DNA of 64,000 nt from Pomphorhynchus laevis (lineage: Eukaryota > Acanthocephala > Palaeacanthocephala > Echinorhynchida > Pomphorhynchidae), in assembly GCA_012934845.2 (NCBI GenBank), contig WNNJ02000629.1, forward strand, positions 105,465 through 169,464, given 5' to 3'. Positions within the stretch are counted from its first letter, which is position 1. The number at the start of each line of letters is the position of its first letter. A model generated the notes under the pieces. It saw only the letters and a list, made by a program, of their open reading frames with translations. It was not told where the DNA came from and did not search any database. This document shows, piece after piece, positions 10,795 through 21,700 of the stretch. The position numbers were made by a program, and so were the translations under genes.

Positions 10795-10858
10795 TTGTTG
10801 TCATGTAAGCATGCGCTGGCAGTCATTTGCCACGTTAAAATAAATGTTTTTTAAAAAA
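10795..10858 (+). repeat. Solo 3' tail of LINE family A
   Basis: TGTCATGTAAGCATGCGCTGG followed by CATTTGCCACGTTAAAATAA is the family A terminal hairpin and tail without any coding part. The following 170 bp (10,861-11,030) is GC-rich and unlike its surroundings; no domain is recognised in its two open frames. Confidence 0.65.
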
Positions 10859-11240
10859 GATGGACAATGTCCTGTCTTCGGCGGCCTTCAAAAAACAGAC
10901 AGTGTTGCCCAGCGCAAAGCATATTCCCAGCACTCCGAGGAACGACGCTGCGCTCCAGCGCACATCACCAAGCGTTTCGATTGCCACTGGTGCGAACTCG
11001 TAATCGCGAGTATCGATGTCTGTATTTTGATCTTTTTCTTGCCTCTATGTCACTGGCGATTATTATCGTGGTTCATTTTAGAGAATTATGTAAAAAAACT
11101 ATTTTTTACCCAGAGATCAAATTTTCCATATCTAAGTATTTGATTAATTCTATTAAAATTATAAGTTTTAGTAATTGTTAATAAAAAGTTAAAGATTTGA
11201 AGTTTCGTGCAAAAGAAATAAACATTAATATTTTTATATT

Positions 11241-12505
11241 ACTCATTTCTCGAGATTTTATATTACTCATTTCACGACTTACTCATTTCTCGATACAAGG
11301 CTCTATTTAGTGTTCTTATCTCCCTCGACCTCTCCTCCGCATTCGACATTGTCAACCACTCTGTCCTCCTTTCTCGCCTTCGTTATGATTACGGCTTTTC
11401 TTCCTCCTCCGTAGCATGGTTCGCCTCATATCTAACCGACCGTTCCTTTCGCGTCTGTTCTAATTCATCATCATCCCCTCCCATCCCTATTTTTTGCGGG
11501 GTCCTACAAGGTTCAGTCCTAGGTCTCCTGCTTTTCTCTCTTCTGCTTACCGATCTCCCTCCGTTTATCAAACCTTACTCCTTTAAGGTCATGCAATACG
11601 CCGATGACATTCTAATCTATGCTCATGCACCCGCACATCGCATACACGATATCGGCATTTCTGCCTCCAACTGTCTTTCTTCTATCTACAAACGTCTCTC
11701 CAATCTCCATCTCGTTCTAAACCCCAACAAGTCTAAAATAATGTGGATCCTCCCCCGTAAACCAAACATATCTCCTCCCACTGTATATTTTGCCTCATCG
11801 ATCATCCCCATAGTCCACAATCTTACTTCTTAGGCTTCCATTTCGATGATCACCTTTCCCTTAAACCCTTCGTCCGTGACAAGGTCCGCTCATCTAACTT
11901 AATTCTCCGTGATATCCGACGTATCTGCCCCCTTATCGACTTCCGTTCTTGTATGTCTCTTCTTTCATCGCTTCTTTTCCCTCAAATCGATTACTGCCTC
12001 AGCCTTTTCGCTAATTCTCTAAAATCCATCATCCTACCCCTACAACGAATAATCAACACCGCCGTTCGAGTGCTCTTTCGTCTTCGTCGCTTCGACCACA
12101 CATCCACATATTTTGCCCAACTCTCCTGGCCCACCATCCACATCCGCATCAAACTCCGCCTTCTTCTCGTTACCTTTCGTCTCATCGCTGTCGGCTCCCC
12201 ATCGTTTATCAACCTTCCTTTCTTAGACGATACTCGCCCCACCTCGCTATCGCTTCGTTCCTGTCATACCCTCATACTCCACGTTCCTAATTACTCTAAC
12301 AACTACGGTCTCCGATCCTTCCTCGTCGCCGCCTCACTCGCCTGGAATCAACTCCCTCTCGACGTCCGCCGCGCCCCCTCCTTTATCATATTCGAACACC
12401 TCCTCCGTCAACACCTTCTCGACACCTGATTCACAGTCTTGTTTTGTTGTGGTCATGTAAGCGCGCGCTGGCACGCATTTGCCACGTTAAAATAAATCCT
12501 TTTTT
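11241..12505 (+). mobile_element. LINE family A, 5'-truncated copy A4 (RT palm to 3' end)
   Basis: Starts inside the RT palm (FIT: SLDLSSAFDIVNH) and runs to the complete 3' tail with a GCGCGC/GCACGC hairpin at 12,461-12,476. It keeps the catalytic box QYADDILIYAHAPAHR (from 11,591), unlike A1 and A3. The 158-codon frame at 11,953-12,429 holds the thumb and the C-terminal motif SLAWNQLPLDVRRAPSF ending HLLDT. It has at least one frameshift near 11,830. It is useful as a reference for which changes in A1 and A3 are derived. Confidence 0.82.
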
Positions 12506-12593
12506 AATATTATATTTAATGTTTTCTAATTATTTATAATTATTTAATTATTACAGGATCGTAGTATTCAACACTGAGGCATTTTCATTCTAA

Positions 12594-12841
12594 AAAACGG
12601 CAACCGATTGATCGCTTAGGCACTCGAGTATACAAGTGGCATTGCCTCGCTGAACCGCTACGCTTAATCGCTGCCTAAAGAAAGCCATTGATTGAATTTC
12701 ACCTGTGGTCTCGGAGATTATCTTTCCGATCTCTTCGATAAAATACGAGGTTTCCTTGCTCAATACTCCCAAGAACTCAACGGATACTGGAACGAATGTA
12801 TATATTCTATTATCGATCTCGTAGTATTTTCCTTCTTGCAT
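12594..12841 (-). pseudogene. C-terminal fragment of an RT-like retroelement protein
   Basis: An 83-codon minus-strand frame reads FVPVSVEFLGVLSK, EEIGKIISETTGE and QRLSVAVQRGNATCIL. This pattern is familiar from the extreme C-terminus of endonuclease-bearing retroelement proteins of marine invertebrates, but family identity is from memory and weak. No upstream domain is found, so it is probably a short 3' remnant. Confidence 0.4.
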
Positions 12842-12930
12842 TCTGCATAGTGTTCACTCGAACTCATTTTCATCTATATCTTCTTGCATTCTGCATAGTG
12901 TTCACTCTAACTCATATTCATCTGTATCTT
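12833..12930. repeat. Tandem duplication, 2 x 48 bp
   Basis: CTTCTTGCATTCTGCATAG ... CATCTATAT is repeated once with few changes, at the upstream edge of the preceding fragment. Confidence 0.75.
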
Positions 12931-12939
12931 CTTCCATTT

Positions 12940-13665
12940 CGCATAATGTTCCCCAAGGTTAAGTCTTAGGTTACTTCTTTTTCTCCATTATTCTTGATGA
13001 CTTATCTGCTATAATTCGCGACTACAATTTCTATGGAATACAGTACGCCGATGAATCTTACTTTATTATAACGTTCATCTTTGACTTCACAATCTCGCGA
13101 CTTATAATACAAACTGTTTTTATCTATTCCAAAAAATGCGTATCCACTCGTATAACTCTTAATTTTGAAATGTACAAAATTATGTGGGTTATCCGTAACT
13201 CCACTTACTTCATCTGTTATACGATCATTTTTAAAAATCGTTGACAACCTGATATTTTTCCACTTCGACAATATTTTCCCATCAAACCCTTTATACAGGA
13301 CACAGTTCGCTCTTCGTTTCTACTCTTTCGTTATCTACGTTACATACGCAAGCTGTTCAAATTCCGTGCTTGCCTCGATTTATATCGGCTCTCTTATTTC
13401 CAAGAATTCATTATTGCCTTAGCCTTCCATATTTTCTAAATATGCTATTTTACCTTATTAACATATAATAAAATATGTTACTCGTAATCTCTTGAATCAT
13501 CGCCACTTCAACCATACAACACAAAATCTTTCCTGTCTATCTTGGCCCACCATTAACCATCGTCCTGAATATAGTTTGCGTGTCGTTACCTTTCGTATTT
13601 TACTTTGTTATCCTCTATCCTACCTACATCTTGATCATCTTGATAATTCGCGCTATGTTTCCTAG
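12940..13665 (+). pseudogene. Old LINE family A relic A7, left part
   Basis: Heavily decayed plus-strand RT. Recognisable pieces are VPQG near 12,950, LDDLSAII, QYADE near 13,040, MYKIMWVI near 13,165, KPFIQDTVRSS near 13,290 and a thumb-like stretch to 13,620. It has many stops. Its continuation is found after the inserted CR1-like LINE, at 17,156-17,345, judged by alignment to the other relic at 20,560-20,790. Confidence 0.65.
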
Positions 13666-13689
13666 ATATTGCTATTTCCTAGATATTGC

Positions 13690-14086
13690 ACAAACACGTA
13701 TGAATGATGATGTGTCCAGCCTCCGTACTGTGTTCTGTCAGTTACTCTTAGAAGGTGATGAGAAGCTAGCTTCTACTCTGAAGGTTACAAAGTTGTTTCG
13801 ACTTGGAAAAAAGGTGGTAGAGAAACCAAGATTGTTGAAAGTTGTATTATCTTTCGCAAAACATGCAGACCTTTTGCTCAAACGTGGTTTTCGACTTAAA
13901 GATTATCCACATCGTATTCTTAAGGATCTGAGTCTCGAAGATCGTTTAAAGTTGAAAGAAGCAAAAACAGTATTACGAAACCGGCTATCTGAAGGTGAAA
14001 CGAACTTATGCATACGAAATTTTCAGGTTGTCAGGTGGCACCCAGTAGTTCGTTGGAATCCCATAACGATCAACAGCGTCACTTAG
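13690..14086 (+). CDS. LINE ORF1, C-terminal RRM-like part
   Basis: The frame encodes MNDDVSSLRTVF, VTKLFRLGKKVVEKPRLLKV, RILKDLSLEDRLKLKEAK and GETNLCIRNFQVVR, the same block as the end of ORF1 at 1376-2593. The N-terminal zinc-finger part is missing, as expected for a 5' truncation. Its stop at 14,084-14,086 lies inside ORF2, which starts at 14,008, so the two frames overlap by 79 nt. Confidence 0.75.
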
Positions 14087-17046
14087 CAGTATCCAGTTTG
14101 AATTTTGCTAGTTCGTCTGGAAAAGGTAGTTTCAACAGTCATTCATCGCAACTCTTCAATAGCGTTAGTTTCAATTCTGATCTGGGGCACTTAGTTTCAT
14201 TCAACAAATTATTCACCGTTGCTAGTAATCCCTTACCACAACCCACACGCTATTTATCGATTGGGTATTCTAATCTTCGTAGTTTGCCTGCTCAAATAGT
14301 GGAGTTGAAGTATCACATGCTTTCTCATTCGTATGACATTTTCTGCGTTGCTGAATCCTGGTTGCATCAATATATTGTCGATACCACTGTGAACATTCCT
14401 GGATTTCGCCTTATACGAAGCGACAGGATATCAGGTAGGCGAGGTGGCGGTGTCGCCGCGTATGTCAGAGAAAATTTCCTCGTATCTGAGGTGTTGAATA
14501 TTTGTGACCATTGTGGGTCGTTTGAGACTCTATGCTTCCGTATTGATCACTCAGCGACCAGTATGAATTTTTGCGTCGTGTATCGATCTCCGTCAGTAAT
14601 TGCAGACACTGATCAACTAAAACTTATTTTACAATCGGTATGTTCCTCCCCTCACTTTATTCTTTTGGGCGATTTTAATCTTCCACGATCTAGATGGTCA
14701 GACTATGTCTTTTCTGATGGTAGTTCCACGGAAAGGGAAATATCTGAGTTCCTTGCTGAGGAACTCATGCTGATTCAGCATGTACAAGAACCAACTTGCT
14801 TAACTTCAAGATCGGATTCGGTACTTGATCTGGTGTTTTCCAGATATGTAGGAGACATAATCAAAGTTGATCATATCCCTCCTTTAGGAAGTAGTGACCA
14901 TTGCTTGCTCTCCTTGACGGCTGTCCCTTATTCCAGATTCTGTCCACCTTGTTCAAAAACTTACAAACGTCATTGGTCGAAAGTGAGAAGAGAAGATGTT
15001 TTGAGAGTTTACAACCAATTCCCGTGTACTTTTATGAACACGGACAAGCTATCATTGAATATGATCACTGATTACCTACATAAATTATCTGATATTCTTG
15101 CCCCTATGCGCGAATTCTCTTATGCTGCTAAGTCACCTGCATGGATAGATTCCAACGTCAGACAACTAATAAGTTCAAGAAATTGTTTATGGAAGCTTCA
15201 GCGTTCTGACTCTAGTTTCTCTGCCAGATATAAATATGTTCAAAATATTTGTACTAGAGTGAAAGCAACAAAACGATGTGCATTCGAATCGTCTATCGCT
15301 AATAATGTAACACGAAATCCAAAACTATTCTGGGCCTATGTTCGTCGCAACAGAACCCTTAATACAGAAATCAAATATGTCCTTAATGCGGAGGGATGTA
15401 TGATAACTTCTCAGAGTGGTATTGTGGAATGCCTTGCTACGTCTTTTTCGATACCGACAAATAATTCACAAAGAGCTTCTATCACTTCGCATGGTGTAGC
15501 ATTAAAGCAATCTTCGCGTTTTCTTCCAGTAACGATTAGTGAGATTGTAAGTCAGCTTGATCAGCTTGACCCATTTAGCTCTACTGGCCCTGATGACATT
15601 TCTCCGTTTCTCTTGAAGAATTTATCTAGATATTTGGATCCTTCCCTTCTTGCTATTTTTGAGAACAGTTTGACCAGTGGATGTGTTCCTGAAGTCTGGT
15701 AAACTGCCATCGTAGTTCCGATCCCAAAGGAAACCATTGCAACGGCTTGTACTGACTATAGACCAATCAGCCTGACTAGTTCTCTATGCAAAGTGCTTGA
15801 AAAGTTGATCGCCACCCGGATCAGGCATCACTTGAGAGAACTCGGAATAATGTCGTCTTCTCAGCACGGTTTCCTCCCTGGTCGTTCCTGCTTAACAAAC
15901 TTATTGACTTAACGCGAAATGTGGGTTGAGGCGGTCAGTCGCGGCCAATCAATTAATGTGGTATTCATTGACTTTTCAAGAGCATTCGATCGGGTACCGC
16001 ATGAGAGCTTGGTAGCATTACTATTTAACTACGGCATTCCTGTAATGTTGTGTAATTGGATTCAAGATTTCCTACGTAATCGTTTCTTTAGGGTGAGAGT
16101 TGGCACCCATCTTTCCACTTCCAGACGCGTTTACTATGGTGTTCCGCAGGGTACCGTACTAGGACCTCTGCTGTTTATTGTGTTCCTTAACGATTTGTTG
16201 CTGCGGATTCAGAGTCCCTGTCTTGCTTTTGCTGACGACCTCAAAATATGGTCTGTAGATGATATTGATCCGCTTGGTATTTCCCTGCAGGAAGACCTTA
16301 ATGAAATATACCAATGGAGTGAGGCTACTGGTATGAAGATCAATGTTGACAAATGCGGCCACATGAAATTAGGAAGGCGTTGCGATGACCGTCGTTTTCG
16401 CCTCGGAACTTCAATTCTTAATGTCGTCATGGAGTATAGGGATCTGGGTGTCATGGTGCATAGGACATTGAAATCCCGATCAAATACAGAGTTTGCCTAT
16501 AGCAAGGCTTTGCGAGCTATGTACTGCGTCAAAAATGCATTTAATCGTATTAATCCATACGTCTTCAAACGGCTTTACTGCGCTCTTGTTCGCCCGCATA
16601 TAGAGTACTGCGTGCAAGCAGTTTTTCCAAACACTAAGAAAGAGTTCAATAGACTAGAGTCAATCCTTCGTAGAGGTTCTCGAATGTGTATGGATGGATC
16701 ATATTCATATCGTGAGCGGCTTGAATTTCTAAAGATACCATCTTTGGGTCAGAGGCTATATTACCTAGACCTTGTTGCATTATGGCGAATGGTTAATGGG
16801 ATAGATGGTTTTCCCTCGTACTATGTTAAAGTTTGTTCTCAGACGCATCGTGGCCACCCGTTAAAACTATTTAAGTTTCTCCACGGTAAAGTAGTGAGTT
16901 TGGCTAGGCTCTCACATCGAGCATTAAACGCCTGGAACACGTTGCCAGGAGAAATAGCATGTACCAAGGACTTATCTCAATTTAAAGTTCAACTCCGTCA
17001 GTGGATTAACGATCATGGCATTCCGAATGTATACAATATTATGTAA
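14008..17046 (+). pseudogene. LINE ORF2: AP endonuclease + reverse transcriptase, two in-frame stops
   Basis: One frame runs 1,013 codons with only two stops, both TAA, at 15,700-15,702 and 15,910-15,912. Endonuclease (about residues 85-310): IGYSNLRSL, CVAESWL, GRRGGGVAAYV, ILLGDFNLPRSRW, SVLDLVFS and GSSDHCLLSL. RT (about 560-830): YRPISLTSSLCKVLEKLI, HGFLPGRSC, VVFIDFSRAFDRVPHESL, YGVPQGTVLGPLLFIV, CLAFADDLKIW and GMKINVDKCGHM. The active box is FADD, which is usual in CR1-type enzymes. The C-terminal part ends with HRALNAWNTLPGEI. No indel is seen, so the copy is young. The ATG at 14,008 lies inside ORF1. Confidence 0.85.
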
Positions 17047-17155
17047 CCGCTATTAACTTTTTTTCTTCTTTTCTTTTCTTTTTTATTTCCTGTGTGATCA
17101 GTTGAAACAGCCATTTGGCTATAACTTGTAATACTACTAATAATAAATAAATAAT

Positions 17156-17345
17156 TCTTTACTTCTCCATATCCCTACATAATTAACTAATTTTAAGCTC
17201 CGCTATATTATATTCGCCGCGCCTCTAGCCTTAAATCCTTTGCCAACTGATGTCCGTTACTCCACGTCCTTTTCACTCTTCAAATGGTGTCTAATTTCCT
17301 GCACGAAATCATTTTCCTTCACAATAACTCTGAAACGCATTAGCT
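17156..17345 (+). pseudogene. Old LINE family A relic A7, right part
   Basis: Resumes the interrupted relic. Pieces like CTTAAATCCTTTGCC, AACTGATGTCCGTTACTCC and CTTTTCACTCTTCAAATGG correspond to the family motif W-N-x-L-P-x-D-V-R and F-K near the ORF2 end. 17,345-17,690 holds nothing recognisable. Confidence 0.6.
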
Positions 17346-17689
17346 TAACATTATTCAATTCATTTTCTCAAATTCTTCAATTCAGAGAATATATTGGATA
17401 ATTATATTTCCTTTATTTTTTATGCCATACAATGAGACAAACTCTATTATCTAAATTTTTGAGTAGTGATACATAGTAAAAAACAGAGGAATTTTCACTC
17501 TATAAAATAGTTGCTTGGTCAACCAGGCGACTATTTTGTAGAGTGAAATGTATTTTTGAATGTATTTTAATCTCTCAGATTTTTCAAGATAAAACTCAAT
17601 CCAGTTAATTTATACAAGGATCAATAACATTATCACAAATAGTAGCAAAATCTAACATGCAAGCACCTCGTCTTATACGAGACATTTAC

Positions 17690-18570
17690 TAGAGTTTACT
17701 ATGATGCCAGTAGATGTACTTCATCTAATAACTATATTTAGATCATGTTGCAAGAGGCTGTGATCATCATACGAGCTGATATCATAACATATTTTCAAGT
17801 CATATGGACATTCCAGAGCTCATTTATAAATGAACTTGCGTAAGAGCTCATTAATAAATTAGCATCGTAGAGCTTATTTAGAAATGTGTTAAAAACCAAC
17901 GGATTAAGTATTGCACCATACAGTAAATATGACAAATATTAAGAGATGTATACATCGATTCGCTTAATCTAATAAAAAATTCGATTAGTAAGAAATTAAC
18001 CAATCCACCTATGGATACACGGATCTACAATATGGTTAGATAGTTTTTTAAAGTAAGTTACAATGAGGAACTCGATGAAACTCGCGGCTGAAATCAATGA
18101 AGATAATATCTACAGCTTTTAAATGAGCTACAGCATCACACCATGCATCCCATGCAGCTTAAAGAATAATAAGACAATATCATTAGCGTTGAAACCATAT
18201 TGACTGTTCTCCAATATTAGATGAAAGTGTTTGGATACCTGATCAGAGATTGGCATTTCCATTACCTTGATTACGTAACTAGTAGGACCGATAAGATGGT
18301 ATTTTAAAATATTTTTACAAAATTTTTTTGAAAACAGGAACATAAGTCACTGTTCGGTAAGTTATTTGCATGTATTGTTCTAGTCAAGAAAGGGAATATC
18401 ACGGTCAATAAATAGGTTTAATATTACACTTTGAGGATAACTTAACTATGAAGCTAGATTCTTAAGCATAAAATTAGATATACCATTATGAGCTGACCAA
18501 GGTGCGGCAACTTACACAAGATTTTCCTAATTCATAGTAAGTCAACGCGGATATTTGAAAAGCTACATGA
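17690..18570 (-). pseudogene. Decayed CR1/Jockey-like reverse transcriptase relic
   Basis: Minus-strand RT remains. In order they are a linker GISNFMLKNLA, a finger motif VIKVMEMPISDQVSKH, QYGFNAN, the palm IIFIDFSREFHRVPH, CIHRWIG and an AILNPLVF-like motif B. It is broken by several stops and frameshifts. It represents a LINE lineage distinct from family A, closer to the CR1-like copy at 13.7-17.1 kb. Confidence 0.65.
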
Positions 18571-18679
18571 TAAGTGATCAACTTAAGACGAAATATTATG
18601 AACTATCACGGTGGATATTATGCTCATACGGTAGTATCACAAAATACAAAAATCACAAAAGAAAAAAAACAGAGAAACT

Positions 18680-18985
18680 AAAACATGAGAGTTGAGATTC
18701 ACTGTACCTTCTTCATAAATATTAGTTTAGACTTGATCCTCACTATTTCTATAGGAAGGTTATTTCATTCCTTGGCAACTCTGTCCATCAGGCTGTTGAG
18801 CCCTTTCAACCGCATACAAACCCTATTAATAGTGAATTCGTGTCCTCGCGTACGAGCTTCCGTCTGCAAAGGGAACATAAAATGAATTAAACCTGTAGGA
18901 TTATTAACATCCTGATATGTGACAACAAGATCCTCCACTCTTCGTTTAAGAGACATGTGTTTCATATTTAAGAGGGATAAGGGGT
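18680..18985 (-). pseudogene. LINE ORF2 C-terminal fragment
   Basis: A 66-codon minus frame plus its extension read TEARTRGHEFTINRVCMRL, LMDRVAKEWNNLPIEIVR and FMKKVQ. RTRGH and W-N-x-L-P are standard C-terminal motifs of CR1-type LINEs. Because it lies upstream of the RT relic on the minus strand, it must be a separate 3' fragment. Confidence 0.65.
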
Positions 18986-19145
18986 CATGGTGGGGGAGTT
19001 CCCGTATGGGACATTCCCTACCATGAGGTGTGGAACCCTACCACGGGACCTCCCCTATGATAGGGGATCATGGAGTTCCCCTACCACGGGACCTCCATGG
19101 TGAGGTCGTGTACAGGTCCTCTTTATGGTAGGGGAGGTCCCTATA
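18985..19145. repeat. GC-rich minisatellite (CTACCACGGGACCTCC)
   Basis: Imperfect tandem copies of CCTACCACGGGACCTCC and its near-palindromic form (GGTAGGGGAGGTCCC) make a GC-rich island in AT-rich DNA. 19,150-19,660 after it has one possible RT scrap (YVDDITIYV near 19,205) and nothing else. Confidence 0.7.
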
Positions 19146-19667
19146 TGAATTGAAAGTTAACTCTATTTCAAACAAAATAATTTGCAAAATGCGTAGTCAT
19201 GGTTTATATGTCGATGACATTACCATTTACGTGTAGACATTTTGGTTCAAATCAAAATGTATTTTGCTTTCTTATGTAGCCCAAAATAGTTTAGTAGATC
19301 TATTAACTAAAGTGATAATTTTATCGATATATTGGTATCGCTTATAAACTTTTATACGAATGCAGTTCTTGAGTTTTTTATATTTGGAGAAGTAACGTGA
19401 GTCAATAATACTTTGTTTCCATTGACGATTCTTTATCCTGATATGATCGACATGCTAGCTCTCAAACAAAACAGGCCTCTATTAATAAAACCAACACGAG
19501 TATTTCGTCTCAAACATGTCCGAAATGTAAAACAGAAACGATTTGATATGACCCCACAATGATTCAACATATTTATAACATAAGAGTACAACTTAAAGTC
19601 AAGCAATGCAATTAATTAAATTGTCGATTGAAACCGTATTCCAGTGCGGTTTAGAAGTGGAAAAGTT

Positions 19668-19942
19668 AATAAAGAATTATCTTTATTAAGAACTAATAAA
19701 GAACTATCTTTATCTTAATAAAGAAGTATCTTTATTTAGAAGCTGGATCAAAGTAAAGGAGAAAAATTTATATGATATTTCGCTAACCTGTGCTAACATC
19801 TTCTAAAATTACGGTAATTTTCTTATTTCGGTAAAATTAAGTTAATTTTCTGAAGATCCTAACAGAGTTTAGCGAAATATCAAATGAAATTTTCCTGTTT
19901 TATTTTGATCCAGCTCCAATAATTCTTTATCAATAATGGTTT
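19668..19942. mobile_element. MITE-like palindromic element
   Basis: Inverted arms of about 65-70 bp. The left arm (AGCTGGATCAAAGTAAAGG ... GATATTTCGCTAA) is the reverse complement of the right arm (TTAGCGAAATATCAAATG ... TTTTGATCCAGCT). The left end carries three tandem copies of TAATAAAGAA-TATCTTTA. The short centre is AT-rich and noncoding. One-arm relatives are at 9893-9965 and near 39,325-39,395, so it is a dispersed family. Confidence 0.7.
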
Positions 19943-19954
19943 GACGATAAATTA

Positions 19955-20790
19955 AAGACACTAATTAAACATCGTAATGCATTATACAGACAATATCGTT
20001 TAGATTCGTCATTTCGATCAGCATACAGTGCCTGTCGCAATCAGTGTCATCTATTCTCACGCGCATCATCTTTGTATCTACGATCTCGTTACTTATTTCA
20101 TAAATTGTATTATGTCTAGATCCAACTGTCTTTTTCAATTTGCCTAGCTCTTAATAATGAAAAGTACAAAATCATGTGGATCATCTTTCATAATCTCGAT
20201 ATAACTTCATCTACTTTATCTATTAGCTTGATCATCGCCCTAATCGTTGACAATATGATTTTGTAGCTTTTCACCTTGACAATTTATTTTCCTTAAAACC
20301 TTTTGTTAATGGCACAGTTCGCTCTTCGTTCTTATTCATTCGAGATCTCCGTCGCATTCGTAGGCTAATCGAATTCCGTCCTTATATCGTCCGTCCCTCA
20401 TGTTTCGTAGAATCGATTATTGCCTAGTCTTTTTGTCAACTATTCCAATTATACTCTTTTACATTTCCAAAGTATCATAAAATATGCTGATCGTGCCCTA
20501 CTGCGTCTCTATCGCTATAATCATATATCACATCGTATGTCCGTTATATCTCGACCCACCATTAACCTGGGTTTTGAATTCGTTTGAGTATCGTTACTTT
20601 TCGTCTTTTATTTTGTCACTCACCATTCTAATTACACCTTGCTTATCTTGATGCACTCTGCCTTCTTGGCTCTGTGATCAAGTAATTATCTACTTCTCCA
20701 ATTTCCTCCGCACTCAACCAATTACGGTTGCCGATTTTTATAATGGCTGCTCCACTTGTCTGGAATTATTTTGTCTTTTATTTTGTTATT
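19955..20790 (+). pseudogene. Old LINE family A relic A8
   Basis: Decayed plus-strand ORF2. A linker piece (DDKLKTLIKHRNALYRQYRL, then YLRSRYLFHKL) is joined to the thumb and C-terminal part (KYKIMWII, NGTVRSSFLFIRDLRRIR, RIDYCL), with the central RT palm deleted. It is aligned to A7 to define the LINE insertion at 13.7-17.1 kb. Confidence 0.65.
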
Positions 20791-21700
20791 CGCATCAAAT
20801 ACCAGCAAATGTTTTAAAATTAACCAAAGTAAAGAATTCGACTTCCTTTTATTAAAAGCAAGTCATTCAATTTTCTTTTAATAAAAGCAAGCTATTCAAC
20901 TTTGTTTAAATAAAATCAATTTTCAAACCGTGAGTGATTGTTTTTAATTCACTATTACAGCTCTAAAAAATCAAACGAATGTGTCTATCACTGGACTCAA
21001 CAAATTATAAATCAGCATTTCGAGTAATATAACTGAGTTCCGCCCTCTCGGTGAATGATCAAATAGCGGAGTCAATGTATGTCATTCAAAAAGGCAATAA
21101 GAGGTATCACATTACACTGCCTTTTGGGTATCACAAAACGTTTTTGTTTCAAAAATCAACCATTGACAAAAGGCAAAGATTCCTTATGCTCCTTAGTTTA
21201 TGATTACCTTCAATCGTGATCCACGACAAGCTATACTAGAGAATATTAGCAATGGATCAGATTGAGCTTACTAACATTACACTAGCGAGTATTCTAAATA
21301 ATGGGATCTAGTAAAAACTAATGTGGCGTTTATTAAATCCACACTATAGTTTAAGTGTCTGCATGTGTTTTATGAGAAAAAATTTTCCAAGAATTTTTAT
21401 GAATTAATTAATAAATTTATAAATGATTAATAAATAATAATTAATAAATATTAATTGATAAATTTATATATTAATTTAGAAATGTATCAGAATTGGTGAT
21501 CATCATGGGTGACTGATGTGTTTATTATGCTTCGGTCCCTATCCCTCGACGAAGCATTGCAGCGATACCAAATATATGCAAATAATGTATTTCCTCTGAT
21601 GTAATTTGAGTAGATTCACAGAGTATATTATTTACTATATATCCATTAATATTAACTATGCTCATTACTTATCTATTATTATTATTTTACAATCTCTGGG
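20790..21700. other. AT-rich spacer with one dispersed-repeat fragment
   Basis: No gene. 21,520-21,715 resembles the 3' end of the Penelope-like element near 50.1 kb (TTATGCTTCGGTCCCTAT, ATTTCCTCTGATG, ATATTATTTACTATATATCC), strongly decayed. Confidence 0.5.

Larger units (their letters stand above)
13690..17155 (+). mobile_element. CR1-like LINE copy B2, 5'-truncated, inserted in a family A relic
   Basis: Contains the last third of ORF1, a nearly complete ORF2, and a 3' UTR with an AGCCATTTGGCT hairpin at 17,108-17,122 and a TAATAATAAATAAATAA tail. Short 3' microsatellite tails of this kind are typical of CR1-group LINEs. The left flank (to ~13,665) and right flank (from 17,156) belong to one older LINE, which marks the insertion. 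A 15-bp tandem word TTTCCTAGATATTGC occurs at 13,658 and 13,675 near the left junction. Confidence 0.82.

Noticed and set aside
10861-11030. GC-rich segment as tRNA or structured RNA
   Set aside because: No A/B box or cloverleaf could be drawn.
18128-18343. 71-codon frame as an independent gene
   Set aside because: Its sequence (VIKVMEMPISDQVSKH) is a finger motif of a decayed LINE reverse transcriptase.
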